The translations under genes and the position numbers were made by a program. A stretch of DNA of 64,000 nt. It comes from Pseudomonas lijiangensis. GTDB taxonomy: Bacteria; Pseudomonadota; Gammaproteobacteria; Pseudomonadales; Pseudomonadaceae. The stretch spans positions 5,219,001 through 5,283,000 of the forward strand of contig NZ_CP076668.1 of NCBI RefSeq assembly GCF_018968705.1. Direction: 5' to 3'. Below, piece by piece: positions 1 to 8,469 of this stretch (position 1 is the stretch's first letter; every line of letters begins with the position of its first letter). The notes beneath the pieces are model-generated. The model worked only from the letters and a program-made list of their open reading frames with translations, made no database searches and was not told the origin of the DNA.

Positions 1-152
1 GCTATACACCCCAACGCAAACTCAACCGCGCCACCCTTGGCGTGAGCCAGCAACTGAGTCGCGACCTGACACTGCGTGCAGGCTACAACTGGCGCAAGAA
101 TGATGACACGACTCAACAGGGCGTCAGTGTGGCATTGAGCCTGGACTTCTGA
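1..152 (+). CDS. C-terminal end of an outer-membrane beta-barrel-like protein (partial)
   Basis: The reading frame is open from base 3 to the TGA at 150-152 and gives about 49 residues. The end alternates polar and hydrophobic residues and finishes in Leu-Asp-Phe; a terminal Phe is the usual BAM recognition signature of outer-membrane barrels. The 5' part lies outside the window, so the family cannot be named. A strong hairpin follows directly and separates it from the convergent thiolase gene. The barrel call rests only on this short tail. Confidence 0.5.
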   Translation, partial: YTPQRKLNRATLGVSQQLSRDLTLRAGYNWRKNDDTTQQGVSVALSLDF

Positions 153-158
153 GGGTTG

Positions 159-189
159 CCCCATCGCGAGCAGAGCGCTCGCGATGGGG
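159..189. terminator. Bidirectional hairpin terminator
   Basis: A perfect 12-bp inverted repeat (CCCCATCGCGAG / CTCGCGATGGGG) with a 7-nt loop lies between two convergent genes. There is no clear T-tract on either side, so it may act as a transcription barrier or mRNA 3'-end stabiliser rather than a textbook intrinsic terminator. Confidence 0.6.
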
Positions 190-195
190 CCTGTA

Positions 196-1473
196 TCAGC
201 GCTCCAGAATTGCAGTAACGCCCTGCCCGCCTGCGGCACAGATCGATATCAGGCCACGGCCCTGCCCTGCAACCGCCAGCAACTTGGCCAGATTGGCAAC
301 GATCCGGCCTCCCGTTGCCGCAAAGGGATGACCGGCCGCCAGTGAACTGCCCTTAATATTCATTTTGCTGCGGTCGATGGAGCCCAAAGGAGCCTCAAGC
401 CCCAGGCGTGTCTTGCAGTATTCGGGGTCTTCCCAGGCCTTGAGCGTACACAGCACCTGGGCCGCGAAGGCCTCGTGAATCTCGTAGTAATCGAAATCCT
501 GCAGCGTCAAACCGTTGCGCGCCAGCAGACGCGGCACCGCATAGGCCGGAGCCATCAACAGCCCTTCTTCGCCATTGACGAAATTCACGGCAGCCGTCTC
601 ACCGTCACGCAAGTACGCCAGCACCGGCAAGCCTCGCTCCCTGGCCCATTCCTCACTGGCCAGCAGCACCAGCGAAGCGCCATCGGTCAACGGCGTAGAG
701 TTACCGGCCGTCAAAGTGCCCTTGGCGCTGCGCTCGAATGCAGACTTGAGACTCGCCAGTTTTTCCAGGGTCAGGTCAGGGCGAAGGTTGTTGTCGCGGG
801 TCAGGCCGAGATAAGGCGTCATCAGATCGTTCTGCCAGCCCTCGGCATAGGCGGCTGCCATCTTCAGATGACTCTCCAGTGCCAGTTGGTCCTGAGCCTC
901 GCGCTCGATCCCCCAGTGCTGCGCCATCAATTCGCAGTGCTGGCCCATGGACAAACCTGTGCGTGGTTCGCCATTGCGGGGCAGTTCCGGTTTGAGGTGC
1001 TGAGGACGCAGTTGCAGGAGCGCCTTGAGCTTGTCGGCTGCGGTCTTGCTGCGATTGATCTGCAACAGAATATTACGCAACTCCTCATTGACGCCGATGG
1101 GCGCGTCGGACGTCGTATCCACACCGCCTGCAATGCCGCACTCGATCTGCCCCAGGGCAATCTTGTTGGCCACCAGCAGGGTCGCCTCAAGGCCGGTGCC
1201 GCAGGCCTGCTGCAAATCGTAAGCAGGTGTTTGCGCCGACAGGCGCGAGCCCAGCACGCATTCACGGGTCAGGTTGAAATCGCGGGAGTGCTTGAGCACT
1301 GCACCGGCAACCACTTCGCCCAGACGCAGGCCATGCAGGTTGAAGCGCTCGATCAAGCCCTCCAGCGCGGCCGTCAGCATGTCCTGGTTACTCGCAGTGG
1401 CATAAGCGCCGCTGGAACGGGCAAATGGAATCCGGTTGCCACCGATGATGGCGACACGACGTAGCTGCGTCAT
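196..1473 (-). CDS. Acetyl-CoA C-acyltransferase (thiolase, FadI-like)
   Basis: Thiolase-superfamily enzyme of 425 residues that condenses or cleaves 3-ketoacyl-CoA. The nucleophile Cys91 lies in QACGTG, the catalytic His382 in GHPFAATGG and the second Cys412 in CAAGGQG, so all active-site elements are intact. I place the start at 1473 because AAGGGAG precedes it at good spacing and the protein then begins with the usual RRVAIIGGNRIPF strand; the open frame extends to 1581 without a ribosome site. It is divergent from a high-molecular-weight FabG and a MaoC hydratase. Thiolase, ketoreductase and hydratase are three consecutive steps of an acyl-CoA cycle, so the three probably work on one short- or medium-chain substrate. 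The direction (degradation or synthesis) is not evident. Confidence 0.9.
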   Translation of the reverse strand: MTQLRRVAIIGGNRIPFARSSGAYATASNQDMLTAALEGLIERFNLHGLRLGEVVAGAVLKHSRDFNLTRECVLGSRLSAQTPAYDLQQACGTGLEATLLVANKIALGQIECGIAGGVDTTSDAPIGVNEELRNILLQINRSKTAADKLKALLQLRPQHLKPELPRNGEPRTGLSMGQHCELMAQHWGIEREAQDQLALESHLKMAAAYAEGWQNDLMTPYLGLTRDNNLRPDLTLEKLASLKSAFERSAKGTLTAGNSTPLTDGASLVLLASEEWARERGLPVLAYLRDGETAAVNFVNGEEGLLMAPAYAVPRLLARNGLTLQDFDYYEIHEAFAAQVLCTLKAWEDPEYCKTRLGLEAPLGSIDRSKMNIKGSSLAAGHPFAATGGRIVANLAKLLAVAGQGRGLISICAAGGQGVTAILER

Positions 1474-1593
1474 GAAAAACTCCCTTTTCTTCAAGCGTTG
1501 TCTGGGCAGGTGATGAACAGCGTGCTGAAACAAGAACAAATCTCGCTTCAGTGTGGTCCATGTCTTTGAACCCCGATTCAAGGAGAGTGTTCC
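1474..1593. promoter_or_regulatory. Divergent intergenic region between thiolase and fabG-like genes
   Basis: The 120 bp between the two outward-facing starts must hold both promoters. AAGGGAG serves the thiolase and CAAGGAGAG serves the reductase at 1594. I see no convincing -35/-10 pair or operator palindrome. Confidence 0.35.
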
Positions 1594-2949
1594 ATGTCGT
1601 CAGATCGCTACATCAATTTCGCCAATTCCGATGTGGGTCGGCGCTTGGTGAAAGCCGTAGGACTTCCGAACCCGACGCATCTGGAGCGCTGGCAAGCCGG
1701 GCGCTTGCGGCCTGTAGACGGAACCTTGCTGATCAGCGCAGGATCGCTTGCCGATCACATCAGGCTGTTCGCCCAGCGCCTGACCGACTCACTCTACAGC
1801 TTCGGCAGCGATATCCCCGGCGCAACCACCTGGGTCGCCGAGCAGGGCCCGAAACTCAAGGCCGTGGTGTTTGACGCCAGCGCCCTGGTGCGTGCCGAAC
1901 AGCTCACTCAGTTGCGTGACTTCTTCAAACCACTGCTGCGCGGTCTGGATCGGTGCGCCCATGTGGTCATCCTCGGTCGTGCGCCCGGAACACTCGATGA
2001 TCCTCTGGCAGCCAGCACGCAACAGGCCGTCGAAGGCTTCAGCCGCTCGCTGGCCAAGGAAATGCGCAACGGCGGCACCCTTCAACTGTTGCAGGTAGAC
2101 GAAGGTGCCGAGGATCAACTGGAAGGTGCGTTGCGGTTTTTCCTGTCGCCCAAGAGCGCTTTCGTTTCCGGTCAGGTCATCCGCCTGAGCCCGTCCACCG
2201 CGCAGGTTCAGGACTGGAGCCGCCCGCTGGCCGGGCGCAAGGCGGTGGTCACGGGCGCAGCGCGTGGCATTGGCGCCGCGATTGCAGAAACCCTCACCCG
2301 CGATGGCGCCGACGTGGTGCTGCTGGATGTGCCACAGGCGCGTTCGGACCTGGAAGCCCTGGCGGCGCGGCTGGGTGGTCAGGCACTGGCTCTGGATATC
2401 TGCAGCCCGGATGCCGCCGCCCAGCTACTGGAACACTTGCAGGGCAGCATCGACATCCTGGTGCACAACGCCGGTATCACCCGAGACAAGACTCTGGCCA
2501 ACATGCCCGACGACTTCTGGGATTCGGTACTGGCAGTCAACCTTGAAGCACCACAGGTGCTGACCCAGGCGTTGCTGGATAACGGTGCCCTGAACGACAA
2601 CGCTCGAGTGGTATTGATGTCCTCCACCAGCGGGTTGGCAGGCAATCGCGGGCAAACCAACTACAGCGCCAGCAAGGCTGGCCTGGTCGGGTTTGCACGG
2701 GCAATGGCTCCATCGCTGGGCCTGCGCGGCATCAGCATCAACGCCGTGGCCCCCGGTTTTATCGAAACCCGCATGACGGCCGAAATGCCATTCACCTTGC
2801 GTGAAGCGGGTCGACGCATGAATTCCCTTGGCCAGGGTGGCCTGCCTCAGGACGTCGCTGAGGCCGTTGCCTGGTTGAGCCAGCCCGGCAGCGGCGCAGT
2901 GACCGGCCAGGTCTTGCGTGTCTGCGGCCAAAGCGTGATCGGGGCCTGA
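1594..2949 (+). CDS. Two-domain 3-oxoacyl-ACP reductase (high-molecular-weight FabG)
   Basis: SDR-family ketoreductase of 451 residues. The C-terminal half holds the NAD(P)-binding TGAARGIG turn (about residues 219-226), the NNAG-equivalent HNAG and the catalytic YSASK (about 357-361), so it should reduce 3-oxoacyl-ACP or -CoA. The first ~200 residues form an extra domain without a cofactor motif, as in mycobacterial FabG4; this makes the protein nearly twice the ~245 residues of ordinary FabG. It lies 28 bp upstream of the MaoC hydratase, probably cotranscribed, and divergent from the thiolase. Known members of this class prefer NADH and CoA-linked substrates; that is family knowledge and not visible here. 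Confidence 0.9.
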   Translation: MSSDRYINFANSDVGRRLVKAVGLPNPTHLERWQAGRLRPVDGTLLISAGSLADHIRLFAQRLTDSLYSFGSDIPGATTWVAEQGPKLKAVVFDASALVRAEQLTQLRDFFKPLLRGLDRCAHVVILGRAPGTLDDPLAASTQQAVEGFSRSLAKEMRNGGTLQLLQVDEGAEDQLEGALRFFLSPKSAFVSGQVIRLSPSTAQVQDWSRPLAGRKAVVTGAARGIGAAIAETLTRDGADVVLLDVPQARSDLEALAARLGGQALALDICSPDAAAQLLEHLQGSIDILVHNAGITRDKTLANMPDDFWDSVLAVNLEAPQVLTQALLDNGALNDNARVVLMSSTSGLAGNRGQTNYSASKAGLVGFARAMAPSLGLRGISINAVAPGFIETRMTAEMPFTLREAGRRMNSLGQGGLPQDVAEAVAWLSQPGSGAVTGQVLRVCGQSVIGA

Positions 2950-2977
2950 GCCCGCATTCGTTAAAAGGAGATGGATA

Positions 2978-3829
2978 ATGACTGCTCACTGGCGCTACCT
3001 GGATTCCCTTCAACCCCTGTCCAACCTGTTCATCCAGGCGGCACTGAAACGCAAGGTGACCGGGACCCAACTGCCTGATCTTGGCCTGCGCAGCTGGATG
3101 TCGGTGGACGCCGACAAGCTGGCAGCCTACCGCAGTGTCTGTGGTTTCAAGGATGGAAGCCTCCTGCCGCCGACTTACCCGCACATACTCGCCTTCCCGC
3201 TGCAGATGCAGTTGATGACCTCCCGGGAGTTCCCGTTCCCGTTACTGGGCCTGATCCACATTGCCAACCGCATCCGGATTCATCGCCCTCTGGGCGGCAT
3301 CAGCCAGCTGTATATCAGCGTCCAGGCCAATAACCTGCAACCTCACGCCAAAGGCGCGACATTCAGCCTGCTCACTCAGGTCGAAGACGGTCTGGGACTG
3401 CTCTGGGAAGAAGAAAGCACCATGCTCTGCAAGGGCGTGAAACTGGAAGGGGAAATCAGCGACGATTTCGAGCCCGCGCCACTGGCGATGAACGAACTGG
3501 CCCACTGGCAGGCGCCGTCACATATCGGGCGGCAGTACGCCAGGGTTTCCGGCGATTACAACCCGATTCACCTGAGTGCGCCCAGTGCCAAGCTGTTCGG
3601 CTTCCCGAGGGCCATCGCCCATGGCATGTGGCTCAAGGCCCAGACCCTGGCGACGCTGGACGACCACTTGCCCGCCTCCAACGTTGAAATCAGCGTGCAG
3701 TTCCACAAGCCGGTCCGTCTGCCTGCCGATGTCATTCTGTCAGCCAGCGAGGCCGGTTCCCACGGTCAACTCCAGGTGGAAGGCGAACAAGGCATCGTGC
3801 ACATGACCGGGAGCTGGCAGCCGCTGTAA
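2978..3829 (+). CDS. MaoC-family hotdog acyl dehydratase
   Basis: A 283-residue protein with a double-hotdog layout. The hydratase-2 motif SGDYNPIHLS (about residues 190-199) carries the Asp/Asn and His expected for reversible hydration of 2-enoyl thioesters, and FPRAIAHGMW follows as usual. A ribosome site AAAAGGAGATGG precedes the ATG. It completes a thiolase-reductase-hydratase set with its two neighbours. The N-terminal hotdog lacks the catalytic motif, which is normal for this group. Confidence 0.85.
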   Translation: MTAHWRYLDSLQPLSNLFIQAALKRKVTGTQLPDLGLRSWMSVDADKLAAYRSVCGFKDGSLLPPTYPHILAFPLQMQLMTSREFPFPLLGLIHIANRIRIHRPLGGISQLYISVQANNLQPHAKGATFSLLTQVEDGLGLLWEEESTMLCKGVKLEGEISDDFEPAPLAMNELAHWQAPSHIGRQYARVSGDYNPIHLSAPSAKLFGFPRAIAHGMWLKAQTLATLDDHLPASNVEISVQFHKPVRLPADVILSASEAGSHGQLQVEGEQGIVHMTGSWQPL

Positions 3830-3899
3830 CGATTTCATCCGTGAATGACTTGCCTGAAGCCCGGTTCCCCCTGAAGCTATGCGCCTTCAGGAGAGCATC

Positions 3900-4205
3900 A
3901 TGAACATCGACGAGTTGACCCGGCGTCTGCACAGCATTCGCGATCAGAACGACTGGAAACAGTTTCACAGCCCCAAGAACCTGGCCATGGCCGCCAGCGT
4001 GGAGATGGCCGAGCTGGTGGAAATCTTCCAGTGGCTGCGCGAAGACCAGTCTCGCGAACTGCCACCGGAGCAACTGGCCCATGCAGGTCAGGAAGTCGGC
4101 GATATCGTGCTGTATCTGCTGCTTCTGTGCAGCGAGCTCGGGCTGGACATGGAAGAAGTCGTGCGCAGCAAGCTGGCTGACAGCGAGCGGAGATTCGCCA
4201 AGTGA
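3900..4205 (+). CDS. MazG-like nucleotide pyrophosphohydrolase
   Basis: A 101-residue all-alpha NTP pyrophosphohydrolase of the MazG/RS21-C6 (dCTPase-like) group. The metal-binding helix pattern is visible: SVEMAELVEIFQW gives ExxE, and EVGDIVLYL gives the downstream ExxD. It probably hydrolyses a non-canonical or excess (d)NTP to NMP and PPi. The start at 3900 follows AGGAGAG; the frame is open seven codons further up without a better site. Its stop overlaps the GTG start of cmoM (GTGA), implying translational coupling, though no functional link is known. Confidence 0.85.
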   Translation: MNIDELTRRLHSIRDQNDWKQFHSPKNLAMAASVEMAELVEIFQWLREDQSRELPPEQLAHAGQEVGDIVLYLLLLCSELGLDMEEVVRSKLADSERRFAK

Positions 4206-4951
4206 GTGATCGTCATTTCGACCAGTTGGCCACCCGTTTTGCGGAAAAGATCTACGGCGGTGCCAAGGGCGCCATTCGCCTGGCCGTACTGCAGGCCGAC
4301 CTTGCAGAGGCGCTGCCTGAGCGTCCGTTGCGCGTGCTGGATATCGGCGCGGGGCTTGGGCATATGTCGCTGTGGCTGGCAGAGCGCGGTCATGAAGTCA
4401 CGCTGGCCGAACCGGCAGAACCTATGCTCGAAGGCGCACGCCAGCGCTTTGCCGAAGCCGGACAGAACGCGACGTTCATCCAGGCGCCCTGGCAGGATCT
4501 GCCTGGGCAACTGACCGAATCTTATGACCTGGTTTTGTGCCATGCCGTGCTGGAATGGCTGGCCGACCCCCATGCCATCCTGCCGGTACTGCATCGTTTG
4601 ACCAAGGCCGATGGCTGGTTGTCGCTGGCCTTTTATAACCGTGATGCGCTGATCTATCGCAATCTGCTCAAGGGGCATTTTCGCAAGATGCGCAAGAACG
4701 ACATGGCGGGCGAAAAACAGAGCCTGACGCCACAACAGCCCCTCGACCCTCGGGAACTGGCAACGCAACTTGAAGGGTTGTGGCAGGTCGAAACCCGCAG
4801 TGGCGTGCGAGTGTTCCACGATTACATGCCGGTCGAGTTCCAGGCGCGAGCCGAACTGCAAGACCTGCTGGAAATGGAGCTGGCCTACCGACGCCATCCG
4901 GGCTTTGCAGGTCTGGGTCGTTACCTGCACTGGATATGCCGTCCGGTCTGA
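4202..4951 (+). CDS. cmoM: tRNA 5-carboxymethoxyuridine methyltransferase CmoM (SmtA-like)
   Basis: A 249-residue class I SAM-dependent methyltransferase. The SAM loop VLDIGAGLGHMS (about residues 44-55) and acidic strand-2 end LAEPAEPML are clear, followed by the CHAVLEWL segment typical of CmoM/SmtA. The enzyme methylates cmo5U at the wobble position of tRNA to give mcmo5U. It starts with GTG inside the stop of the MazG-like gene. Older annotations call it SmtA or a chromosome condensation protein; the methyltransferase role is the established one. Confidence 0.85.
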   Translation: MSDRHFDQLATRFAEKIYGGAKGAIRLAVLQADLAEALPERPLRVLDIGAGLGHMSLWLAERGHEVTLAEPAEPMLEGARQRFAEAGQNATFIQAPWQDLPGQLTESYDLVLCHAVLEWLADPHAILPVLHRLTKADGWLSLAFYNRDALIYRNLLKGHFRKMRKNDMAGEKQSLTPQQPLDPRELATQLEGLWQVETRSGVRVFHDYMPVEFQARAELQDLLEMELAYRRHPGFAGLGRYLHWICRPV

Positions 4952-4969
4952 AACCACGCGGAGATCATC

Positions 4970-5596
4970 ATGAAACGCCGCCTCGCCCTGATCGCCATCT
5001 GCCTGAGCGTGAGTGCCTGCCAAAGCAACAACCCGTATGTCGCCAGTTCAGCGCCCATACCGCCTGCCCCGCCGCAAGCAGCAACCACTGTGGACATGAG
5101 CGCCTACCCGGCAGCGCCGCGAGATTACGCACGCTATCGAAACTGGGCCTGGCTGGACGGTCATCTGCCGCCGGGCACGGCGTGGATGGATTCGGCGCAG
5201 ATCGCGGATGCGGTCAGCAATGGCCTGGATCAGCGCGGGCTGCGCCCCAACCGCAATGGCCAACCGGCAGACGTCTACGTCAGCGCCTCGATTCGCCAGG
5301 AAACCCGGTTGCGGCAGGTGCGTGAAGACTATTCCGACCCGTACTATGGCGGCGGTGTGGGTTATGGCCGCTACAACGGTTATCGTAATGGCTATGGTGG
5401 TTACGCCAGCGTCCCGGTGGTGCGCACCTATCAGGTCAAAGTGATGGTGGTGCAGATCAACATGTTCGACGCACGCACTGGCCAGCCGGTATGGAGCGCC
5501 AGCGCAGACACCGGCAGCGGTAACGATGAAGCGTCGCGCAGCAAAGCCTTGCGTCAGGCGGTGCAACAAGCCTTGACGGCGTATCCCCCTTCGTAA
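4970..5596 (+). CDS. DUF4136 lipoprotein
   Basis: A 208-residue lipoprotein precursor: MKRR, a short hydrophobic stretch and the lipobox LSVSAC with Cys18. The DUF4136 body includes the Y-R-NWAWLDG start and the repeating pattern of an ISxAVxxGLDQRGL helix. A Tyr/Gly-rich insert (about residues 123-146) sits mid-domain. It lies 18 bp upstream of a second DUF4136 lipoprotein and the two are clearly paralogous. Function is unknown; proteins of this family are outer-membrane or periplasmic. Confidence 0.8.
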   Translation: MKRRLALIAICLSVSACQSNNPYVASSAPIPPAPPQAATTVDMSAYPAAPRDYARYRNWAWLDGHLPPGTAWMDSAQIADAVSNGLDQRGLRPNRNGQPADVYVSASIRQETRLRQVREDYSDPYYGGGVGYGRYNGYRNGYGGYASVPVVRTYQVKVMVVQINMFDARTGQPVWSASADTGSGNDEASRSKALRQAVQQALTAYPPS

Positions 5597-5614
5597 CCTT
5601 TTCGGAGAACTGCC

Positions 5615-6178
5615 ATGTTTCGCCGCCTAGCCTTACTGTCACTGGCCTTGTTGCTCACCGCCTGCCAGACCAGTCAGATCAACCGTGACTTCGATGCCCA
5701 GCGGGATTTCGGCGGCTATCGCAGCTGGAGCTGGAAAGAGCCCGGCGTGCAGTATCAGCCCGAAGACCCGCGAATCAAGAGCGACCTGACCGAACAGCGC
5801 ATTCGCCAGTCGATTGGCGATCAACTGGACCAACGCGGTCTGCGCATGGCCTCCAATGGAACTCAGGCCGATCTGCGGGTGCAGGCCTGGCTGATCGTCG
5901 AAAACCGCCAGCAACTGGTCAGCACCAACAACAATGCCGGCTGGGGACCCTGGGGCAGCTATGGTTATTGGGGCGGTCCGTTCCCGACTGAAACCCGTAG
6001 CGTGGATTACAAGGTCACGACCTTGCAGATCGACCTGTTCGACGGCAAGGACGGCAAGCTGGTCTGGCGCGGTAGCACCGAACGCATCCTGAGCGAGAAC
6101 GCAGCAAACCCGGCGGCCAGGGACACTGCCGTGCGCAATACCGTGGCCAAAATCCTGGAGCAGTACCCGCCTCGCTGA
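5615..6178 (+). CDS. DUF4136 lipoprotein, second copy
   Basis: A 187-residue lipoprotein with signal MFRRLALLSLALLLTAC (Cys17 in LLTAC). It shares the domain plan of its upstream neighbour: Y-R-SWSWKEP, an IRQSIGDQLDQRGL helix, a Gly/Trp-rich insert (about residues 108-121) and the final ILEQYPP. The pair is probably cotranscribed and the product of a tandem duplication. No enzymatic motif is visible. Confidence 0.8.
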   Translation: MFRRLALLSLALLLTACQTSQINRDFDAQRDFGGYRSWSWKEPGVQYQPEDPRIKSDLTEQRIRQSIGDQLDQRGLRMASNGTQADLRVQAWLIVENRQQLVSTNNNAGWGPWGSYGYWGGPFPTETRSVDYKVTTLQIDLFDGKDGKLVWRGSTERILSENAANPAARDTAVRNTVAKILEQYPPR

Positions 6179-6210
6179 GCCGTTTCACACGTTAAGGTCA
6201 TAAATCACCT

Positions 6211-6299
6211 TGTGGGAGGCAGCTTGCTGGCGACTTCAGCGTACGACGCAGAATATCTGCCAGTTTCAGGCCTTTTTCGCCAGCAAGCTGCCTCCCACA
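6211..6299. repeat. Long palindromic repeat, copy 1 (left of Tad locus)
   Basis: The 23-nt arms start TGTGGGAGGCAGCTTGCTGG and are perfect inverted complements at 6211-6233 and 6277-6299. The ~43-nt centre contains GCGTACGACG. A second copy with identical arms and only a few centre changes lies at 21991-22080 in the same orientation. It looks like a REP/BIME-type intergenic element. The rest of the 6179-6423 gap holds the presumed tadG promoter, which I cannot pinpoint. Confidence 0.85.
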
Positions 6300-6423
6300 G
6301 GTTGTGCCTTGACGAATACGTTACTCCCACACACTCAAAGAACCATCCGGCAACCTCCCGAGGCCTTGTCTACACTCCTCTGCACACAGGCGAGTAAGCG
6401 ACGGCGTGGCCGAAGGAGTGCTG

Positions 6424-8469
6424 ATGTCTCCCCTGAATCGTTATGCCGGGTTACCGGTAAGGCAACGTGGCGCCATCAGCTTACTGGCCGCGTTGACCCT
6501 GGGTTTTGCCCTGTTGTGCACGCTGCTGGTCATCGACAGTGGCAGGCTGTATCTGGAAAAGCGCTCGCTGCAACGTATAGCGGACATGGCCGCTCTGGAA
6601 GCGGCTGGTCGTAAAGGCACCTGCAGCCCGGGAAGCAGTGCTTCCACGTTCGCCAACCAAAGCGCGACCCGAAACAGTTTCGTGGCTGGCAGCGACAACC
6701 GCACGCTGACCATCAATTGCGGCACCCTGTCGCTGGATGGCGACAGCAAACGCACCTTTACCGCCGACGCCACCAAATCCGAGGCCATCAGGGTCGTCGC
6801 CACTCATGCCGTCCCCAGAAGCATCGCAGCGGGCATTGCTGCGATTTTCGACAAGACGCCGACTCCGCCGAATATTCAGCTCAGTGCCATAGCGGTCGCG
6901 GGAGGCACACCGCCACTGGCAGCCTTGACCATCCGCAGCGCCGCGATGACCATCGACAGCACCAAGGCCGCGCTTCTCAACCCCGTGATCGGCAGCCTGC
7001 TGGGCGGGACCCTGAACCTCAGTGTCGCCAACTGGCAAGGCATCGCGAATACCGACCTGAGCATGCTCAGCTACCTGAACCGACTCAAGACCGACCTGAA
7101 CATCAATGCCATCGGCTACACCGACGTGCTGAACAGCAATGTCGCGGTCAGCCAGTTGATTCAGACCGCGATCAATGTGCTGGACCCTGCAGGAACCTTG
7201 AGCGCCACCGCCACCATCGCCGGATTGAGGGCCTTGAAGGTTGCCGCGGGTGCGACCACGGTGTTGCTGGGGGATCTGCTGTCGGTACAAGGCAGTTCGG
7301 ATATCGCGGCGCTCAATACCACCCTGCGCCTGCTCGACCTGGTGCAAGGCATTGCACAACTGGCCAATGACAAGAACGGCATTTCGGCAGCCGCACAGAT
7401 CAACCTTGCAGGGCTGGCACAGGTCACCACCAAGGTTCAGGTCATCGAGCCGCCGCAACTGTCGGCAGTAGGCGACCCCAGCAAGATCGACCCGCTCAAC
7501 CCAAAGACCGGCGCCAACAGACTTTATGTGCGCACCGCGCAAATGCGTGCGCTGGTGTCCATCAACCTGCCGGTGCTCGGAGCAATTACCCCGCTGGTCA
7601 ATACGGCCACCTCGCTGGTCAGCAGCCTCACGCCGGTGCTCAACAGCGCCCTGAGCCTGAACCTCGCCGGGCTACTGGGCTCGACCACCTGCGCGATCGG
7701 CCTGACCAGTTGCATGGTCTCGGACATCAAGCTGCTGACTTCGAGTTCATCCTCAAGCGCCGGCCCCAGAATCGACCTGAGCATTTCACTGGCCAGTGCC
7801 GACACTTACGTTACCGGCTACACCTGCACCAGCAACACCAGCAAGACCTTGAGCATTCACACCGATACGGCGCTGATCAGCACCAAAATAGGCCTGATCG
7901 ATAACGCAGGGGCCTTTCCGGCAAGCACCGACCCTTCCGCCATTACCGCTCTTCCCATACCGGTAATCGATATCGGTACCCAGACCTGCCAGAAAATTCT
8001 GGGCTTGCTGGGTAGCTGCACCACACGGGTTCCTTTTGGCGGTGGAGGCGTGGGGATAAGTTTTGATCCGGTCAATCAGTCACCGCTGGGTGGAAGCTCG
8101 TCCTCCACCAACAGCACCTTCAGCTCACCCAATCTCCCGGAGGTCAGTAGCGCCCCACACTTCCCTGCGGACCCGGCAGCCGCTGTTCTGCCCAGCACCT
8201 TGCTCGACGGTGTCATCTCAGGCGCAAAAGTCAGTGTGTACAGACCCTCGACCACCAGCCCCAATGGTCTGGGCAACGTGATAACCGGCGCCGCATCCCT
8301 GCTGGGAGCAATCACCACCAGCCTGGATGGAATTGTCGCCAGCACCCTCAGGCCGTTACTGACATCCGTGGTAGACCCGCTGATTGACGCGCTGGGCCTG
8401 ACCCTGTCGCCAGCCGAGGTGGGCGGCAACCTCAGTTGCAACTTCGGCCAGGCCACGCTGGTCATTTAG
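6424..8469 (+). CDS. tadG: TadG-like Flp pilus assembly protein
   Basis: A 681-residue protein starting RQRGAISLLAALTLGFALL, the N-terminal TadG/TadE-type membrane helix (about residues 15-40), followed by the conserved ALEAAG segment. The rest is a long Ala/Ser/Thr/Leu-rich extracytoplasmic region with repeated TxL and SSSS stretches and a few Cys pairs. GAAGGAG precedes ATG 6424; the frame is open 18 bp upstream without a better site. TadG is a pseudopilin-like component thought to anchor or initiate Flp fibres. It is convergent with pprA and their stop codons overlap by 4 bp. Confidence 0.8.
   Translation: MSPLNRYAGLPVRQRGAISLLAALTLGFALLCTLLVIDSGRLYLEKRSLQRIADMAALEAAGRKGTCSPGSSASTFANQSATRNSFVAGSDNRTLTINCGTLSLDGDSKRTFTADATKSEAIRVVATHAVPRSIAAGIAAIFDKTPTPPNIQLSAIAVAGGTPPLAALTIRSAAMTIDSTKAALLNPVIGSLLGGTLNLSVANWQGIANTDLSMLSYLNRLKTDLNINAIGYTDVLNSNVAVSQLIQTAINVLDPAGTLSATATIAGLRALKVAAGATTVLLGDLLSVQGSSDIAALNTTLRLLDLVQGIAQLANDKNGISAAAQINLAGLAQVTTKVQVIEPPQLSAVGDPSKIDPLNPKTGANRLYVRTAQMRALVSINLPVLGAITPLVNTATSLVSSLTPVLNSALSLNLAGLLGSTTCAIGLTSCMVSDIKLLTSSSSSSAGPRIDLSISLASADTYVTGYTCTSNTSKTLSIHTDTALISTKIGLIDNAGAFPASTDPSAITALPIPVIDIGTQTCQKILGLLGSCTTRVPFGGGGVGISFDPVNQSPLGGSSSSTNSTFSSPNLPEVSSAPHFPADPAAAVLPSTLLDGVISGAKVSVYRPSTTSPNGLGNVITGAASLLGAITTSLDGIVASTLRPLLTSVVDPLIDALGLTLSPAEVGGNLSCNFGQATLVI

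Noticed and set aside
6179..6423. Possible short ORFs of 61 and 134 codons
   Set aside because: They run through the palindromic repeat and into tadG in the wrong frame; no ribosome site.
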